Assembly (NCBI RefSeq): GCF_004297125.1
Contig: NZ_SCVD01000001.1
Location: 1 to 64,000 of the forward strand
Source: Phenylobacterium sp.
Lineage (GTDB): Bacteria; Pseudomonadota; Alphaproteobacteria; Caulobacterales; Caulobacteraceae
Reading direction: 5' to 3'
Length of the DNA stretch: 64,000 nucleotides
Position 1 is the stretch's first letter. Every line of letters begins with the position of its first letter. The notes beneath the pieces were generated by a model that saw only the letters and a program-made list of their open reading frames with translations, did not search any database and was not told where the DNA came from. The position numbers were made by a program, and so were the translations under genes. Shown piece after piece: positions 62,890-64,000 of the stretch.

Positions 62890-64000
62890 ATGCGCAAGTG
62901 GCTGGCCTTCGCGCTCGCCTGGGCCTTGATCCTGGGCGGATCGTTCCTGGCGCACTGGGTGCAGACCTCCGGCGGGACCGTGACGGTCACCGAGGTGCGC
63001 ATCCCGGCCGAAAAGGGCGTGATCGTCGCGGGGTTGCTCTATACGCCCGCGACCGCCACCGCCGCGAAACCCGCCCCTGCGGTGCTGGCCAGCCACGGCT
63101 ACATCAACACCCGCGAGATGCAGAGCCCGTTCGCCATCGAGCTCAGCCGGCGGGGCTTCGTGGTGCTGGCCATGGACATGACGGGCCATGGCTACTCCGG
63201 CGGCATCGTCGGCACGGCCGGCTTCGGCGGTCCGGCGGCGCTGCGCTACCTCAAGAGCCTGCCGTTCGTGGACAAGGCGAACATCGGGCTGGAGGGCCAC
63301 TCCATGGGCGGCGGGCCGATCCTGGCCGCCGCAGCCGAGGACCCGGCGGGCTACCGCTCCATCGTGCTGGAGGGCTCCACCCCCGGCCTGCTGGGCGCCA
63401 AGGCGCCCGCGAACCCGAAGAACCTCGCCGTCGTCTTCGGCCAGTACGACGAATTCGCCGGCCTGATGTGGGGCGTGCCCAAGGGATCGGAGGTCGCGAG
63501 CTCGAAGAAGCTGCAGGCGATCTTCGGCGTGAGCGGTCCGGTGCAGGAGGGTCGCCTCTACGGTTCGATCGAAGACGGTACGGGCCGCATTCTGGCCAAT
63601 CCGCCTATCACCCACCCCTGGGAGCACTTCTCCAGCGCCGGCGTCGGCGACGCCGTCGACTGGCTCCAGCGCACCCTGCCGGCGCTGGCGGCCAAGGCGT
63701 CGCGCGACCAGGTGTGGCTGTGGAAGGAGGTCGGGACCCTGATCGCCTTCGTCGGCATGGTGGGCCTGATCCTGGCGACCTTCGACCTGTTGCTGGGCCT
63801 GCCGGCCTTCGCCCGCCTGGCGCAGCCCGCCGAGCCGCTGGCCGAGCGCCGCGACCGGCGCTGGTGGCTGTCGCTGGCCATCACCGCGGCCCTGCCGGCG
63901 CTGACCTACTTCCCGCTGATGAAGTACGGGCAGCTCTTCTTTCCGATGGCCGCGTTCCCGCAATGGGTCCAGAACCAGCTCCTGGTCTGGGCCCTGGGCA
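62890..64000 (+). CDS. Alpha/beta hydrolase with membrane segments, 3' end cut by the window
   Basis: At least 370 residues from ATG 62890, open to the end of the window. An N-terminal helix (WLAFALAWALILGGSFLAHW) anchors a periplasmic or membrane-bound hydrolase: VLASHGYINTREMQSPFAIEL, VVLAMDMTGHGYSGGI and the nucleophile elbow GHSMGGGPI, then QYDEFAGL and a WEHFSSAGVGDAV stretch where the His may lie. Further helices begin near residue 278 (TLIAFVGMVGLILATFDLLL), so it is a multi-pass fusion. The GGAG at 62881 sets the start. Substrate unknown. Confidence 0.85.
   Translation, partial: MRKWLAFALAWALILGGSFLAHWVQTSGGTVTVTEVRIPAEKGVIVAGLLYTPATATAAKPAPAVLASHGYINTREMQSPFAIELSRRGFVVLAMDMTGHGYSGGIVGTAGFGGPAALRYLKSLPFVDKANIGLEGHSMGGGPILAAAAEDPAGYRSIVLEGSTPGLLGAKAPANPKNLAVVFGQYDEFAGLMWGVPKGSEVASSKKLQAIFGVSGPVQEGRLYGSIEDGTGRILANPPITHPWEHFSSAGVGDAVDWLQRTLPALAAKASRDQVWLWKEVGTLIAFVGMVGLILATFDLLLGLPAFARLAQPAEPLAERRDRRWWLSLAITAALPALTYFPLMKYGQLFFPMAAFPQWVQNQLLVWALG

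Overview
The window is high-GC (visibly well above 60% G+C) chromosomal DNA from an alphaproteobacterium, most likely of the Caulobacteraceae (Phenylobacterium or Caulobacter type). The evidence is indirect. There are five TonB-dependent receptors (TBDRs) in 64 kb, a CYP153-type P450, a Zur/ZnuD pair, DUF4167, and a housekeeping block carrying ptsP, a RodZ-like gene, ispG, prfA and prmC. No rRNA, tRNA, CRISPR array, insertion sequence or prophage was seen.

Region 1 (1-16165) is an accessory catabolic island. It holds two TetR regulators (one cut by the window edge), two large TBDRs, a possible hotdog-fold protein, and a four-gene minus-strand operon: an exported unknown protein, a DUF1592/DUF1588 lipoprotein with a CxxCH haem site, a Tat-exported DUF1552 protein, and a small secreted protein. 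A divergent plus-strand run carries a cupredoxin, an MFS transporter, a cytochrome c' and an exported VOC protein. AT-rich operator-like 20-mers sharing a CAAGC(A/T)TG-type core sit before both TBDRs and in the divergent cupredoxin/DUF operon promoter, in three cases directly before a TTGAC hexamer. I read this as one TetR-controlled system for outer-membrane import and periplasmic redox processing of an unknown compound, and it is my best candidate for an undescribed system.

Region 2 (16242-31434) is built from two adjacent IclR-TBDR modules: serine hydrolase and carboxylesterase (minus) / IclR / TBDR / exported MmgE-PrpD protein / IclR / TBDR / two carboxylesterases. All three carboxylesterases have the variant nucleophile elbow GQSGGG and export signals. 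An inverted repeat, GTTCCGT-N3-ACGGAAC, lies before the first esterase operon, with a half-site before the first TBDR. The set suggests uptake of an ester compound, hydrolysis in the periplasm, and handling of a released carboxylic acid.

Region 3 (31435-46389) is mixed. It opens with about 0.8 kb of non-coding or decayed DNA, then a secreted protein, a CHRD protein, CYP153, a GFA protein, an Old Yellow Enzyme, an SMP-30 hydrolase, folA, a CDF transporter, a VOC protein, a MazG-like protein and thyA. A metal-homeostasis group (RcnB-like protein, Zur, ZnuD-like TBDR with a clear Zur box) and a MetX-like hydrolase follow.

Region 4 (46386-64000) is mainly housekeeping genes on the minus strand: DUF4167, prmC, prfA, ispG, the RodZ-like gene and ptsP. 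Between and beyond them lie plus-strand genes (2OG oxygenase, YihY, PNPOx-like), a MOSC protein, a second P450, a soluble sugar dehydrogenase of the PQQ type next to a small cytochrome c, an M24 peptidase, and an alpha/beta hydrolase cut by the right edge.
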